Shown: piece by piece, positions 63,531-64,000 of the stretch
Layout: each line of letters begins with the position of its first letter
Position numbering within the stretch: position 1 is the stretch's first letter
From: Undaria pinnatifida
Taxonomy: Eukaryota; Sar; Phaeophyceae; Laminariales; Alariaceae
DNA: 64,000 nucleotides
Direction: 5' to 3'
Assembly: GCA_012845835.1 (NCBI GenBank)
Contig: JABAKD010000035.1
Span: forward strand, 124,001 to 188,000
Program-made: the position numbers and the translations under genes
Notes under the pieces: model-generated
The model's database searches: none
Seen by the model: only the letters and a program-made list of their open reading frames with translations
What the model was told of the DNA's origin: nothing

Positions 63531-64000
63531 GGCACACCCGGCCTCCCCTAGTCGGTCCCGCACCTGCACTGCGACTGCAAGAACCGAGAAAGATCGTCCG
63601 CGCCGCGGCCGGGCCTTTCACAGCGGCCAGCGTTGCTTCCCTTTCGGAGTTTCCGACCTATTTCTCGGGCGCGCTGGCCAACTAAAACCCGTGAAGTTTT
63701 GTAGACAACTTCTGGCGTCGGTCCTGACCTTGCGCTGTCCGAACACGGCCTGTTTCGTCAAGGGTACTGTGACACTAGACCACGTTTCGTTCACTATGAA
63801 AATCGCGTACATCAGTCGAGCAACGCTCGACTCGGAGAAGGCAATGGTCTCCCCACGGTTTGGGGACCGGCAGCATTGTTTGGGCTCCTGAACTCCTCCG
63901 TGTGTACTGTGGGGAACAAAGTTCCGCCTATCCTCCGGCCGCAAGACACAGGAGAGCATTGGCAAAGTGGGGACCCTCAATGCACGAGTCCAGCGGCACC
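63531..64000 (+). other. Gypsy copy R downstream of NADAR, cut by window end
   Basis: Homologous to 19939-19480. Broken frames include VSFTMKIAYISRATLDSEKA (63790-63850), also recognisable in copy L. Continues past the window, where the integrase should lie. Confidence 0.5.

Larger units (their letters stand above)
48851..64000 (+). mobile_element. Large Ty3/gypsy-type element with NADAR domain, copy R
   Basis: Plus strand: 5' LTR (48851-49118), PBS (49119-49128), leader with tandem repeats (interrupted at 49857 by Copia-3, resuming at 55100), expanded VNTR arrays to about 58800, gag from 58988, gag-NADAR interval, tandem repeats (62470-63020), NADAR region (63058-63530) and homologous downstream sequence to the window end. 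The integrase and 3' LTR would lie beyond 64000. It is colinear with copy L (27921 to about 19480) in the opposite orientation. Confidence 0.85.

Overview
The window is eukaryotic nuclear DNA that is almost entirely transposable elements in various stages of decay. Support comes from several LTR pairs with 5-bp target-site duplications (TSDs), Copia and Ty3/gypsy polyproteins, a Helitron, TTA-flanked MITEs, a short A-tailed retroposon and VNTR arrays; there is no operon, Shine-Dalgarno or dense gene packing. Composition is close to balanced and no introns are recognisable. A repeat-rich alga (red or brown) or an oomycete would fit, but the species cannot be fixed from sequence alone. I see no unambiguous single-copy host gene; the best cellular-type gene is a RING-H2 finger gene present as two damaged copies.

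Layout. 1-5.2 kb: G-rich tract, decayed minisatellite, a 377-bp dispersed element, a repeat family and a 720-bp Harbinger-like MITE (4014-4733). 5213-8298: complete non-autonomous LTR element (TSD TGTCA). 8333-14572: full-length but frameshifted Copia element. 14772-27921: large minus-strand Ty3/gypsy-type element (3' or solo LTR, integrase, NADAR domain, tandem repeats, gag, VNTR leader, PBS, truncated 5' LTR). 27950-29890: segment D1 with a RING-H2 gene, then a second Harbinger-like MITE (29893-30697). 31895-41690: inverted repeat whose left arm is interrupted by a young LTR element (32237-41115, TSD CAACC). 42.2-46.0 kb: tandem repeats and a degenerate Helitron. 46490-48850: D2, direct duplicate of D1. 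48851-64000: second copy of the large gypsy-type element, plus strand and running off the window, with a Copia-derived element (49858-55099, TSD CTCTA) nested in its leader; that Copia in turn carries an A-tailed retroposon with a 10-bp TSD.

The most interesting content is a NADAR-type domain (PF08719/YbiA family; characterised members remove ADP-ribose from guanine or hydrolyse N-glycosidic riboflavin intermediates) lying inside both copies of the large gypsy-type element, between tandem repeats and the integrase. It is broken by frameshifts in both copies, but its signature motifs are clear. Because the element occurs twice, each copy serves as the empty-site reference for insertions in the other, so the order of events can be read: D1/D2 duplication, gypsy insertion into D2, Copia insertion into the gypsy leader, retroposon insertion into the Copia. 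The LTR element at 32.2-41.1 kb is the youngest datable insertion (4 differences in 287 bp between its LTRs).
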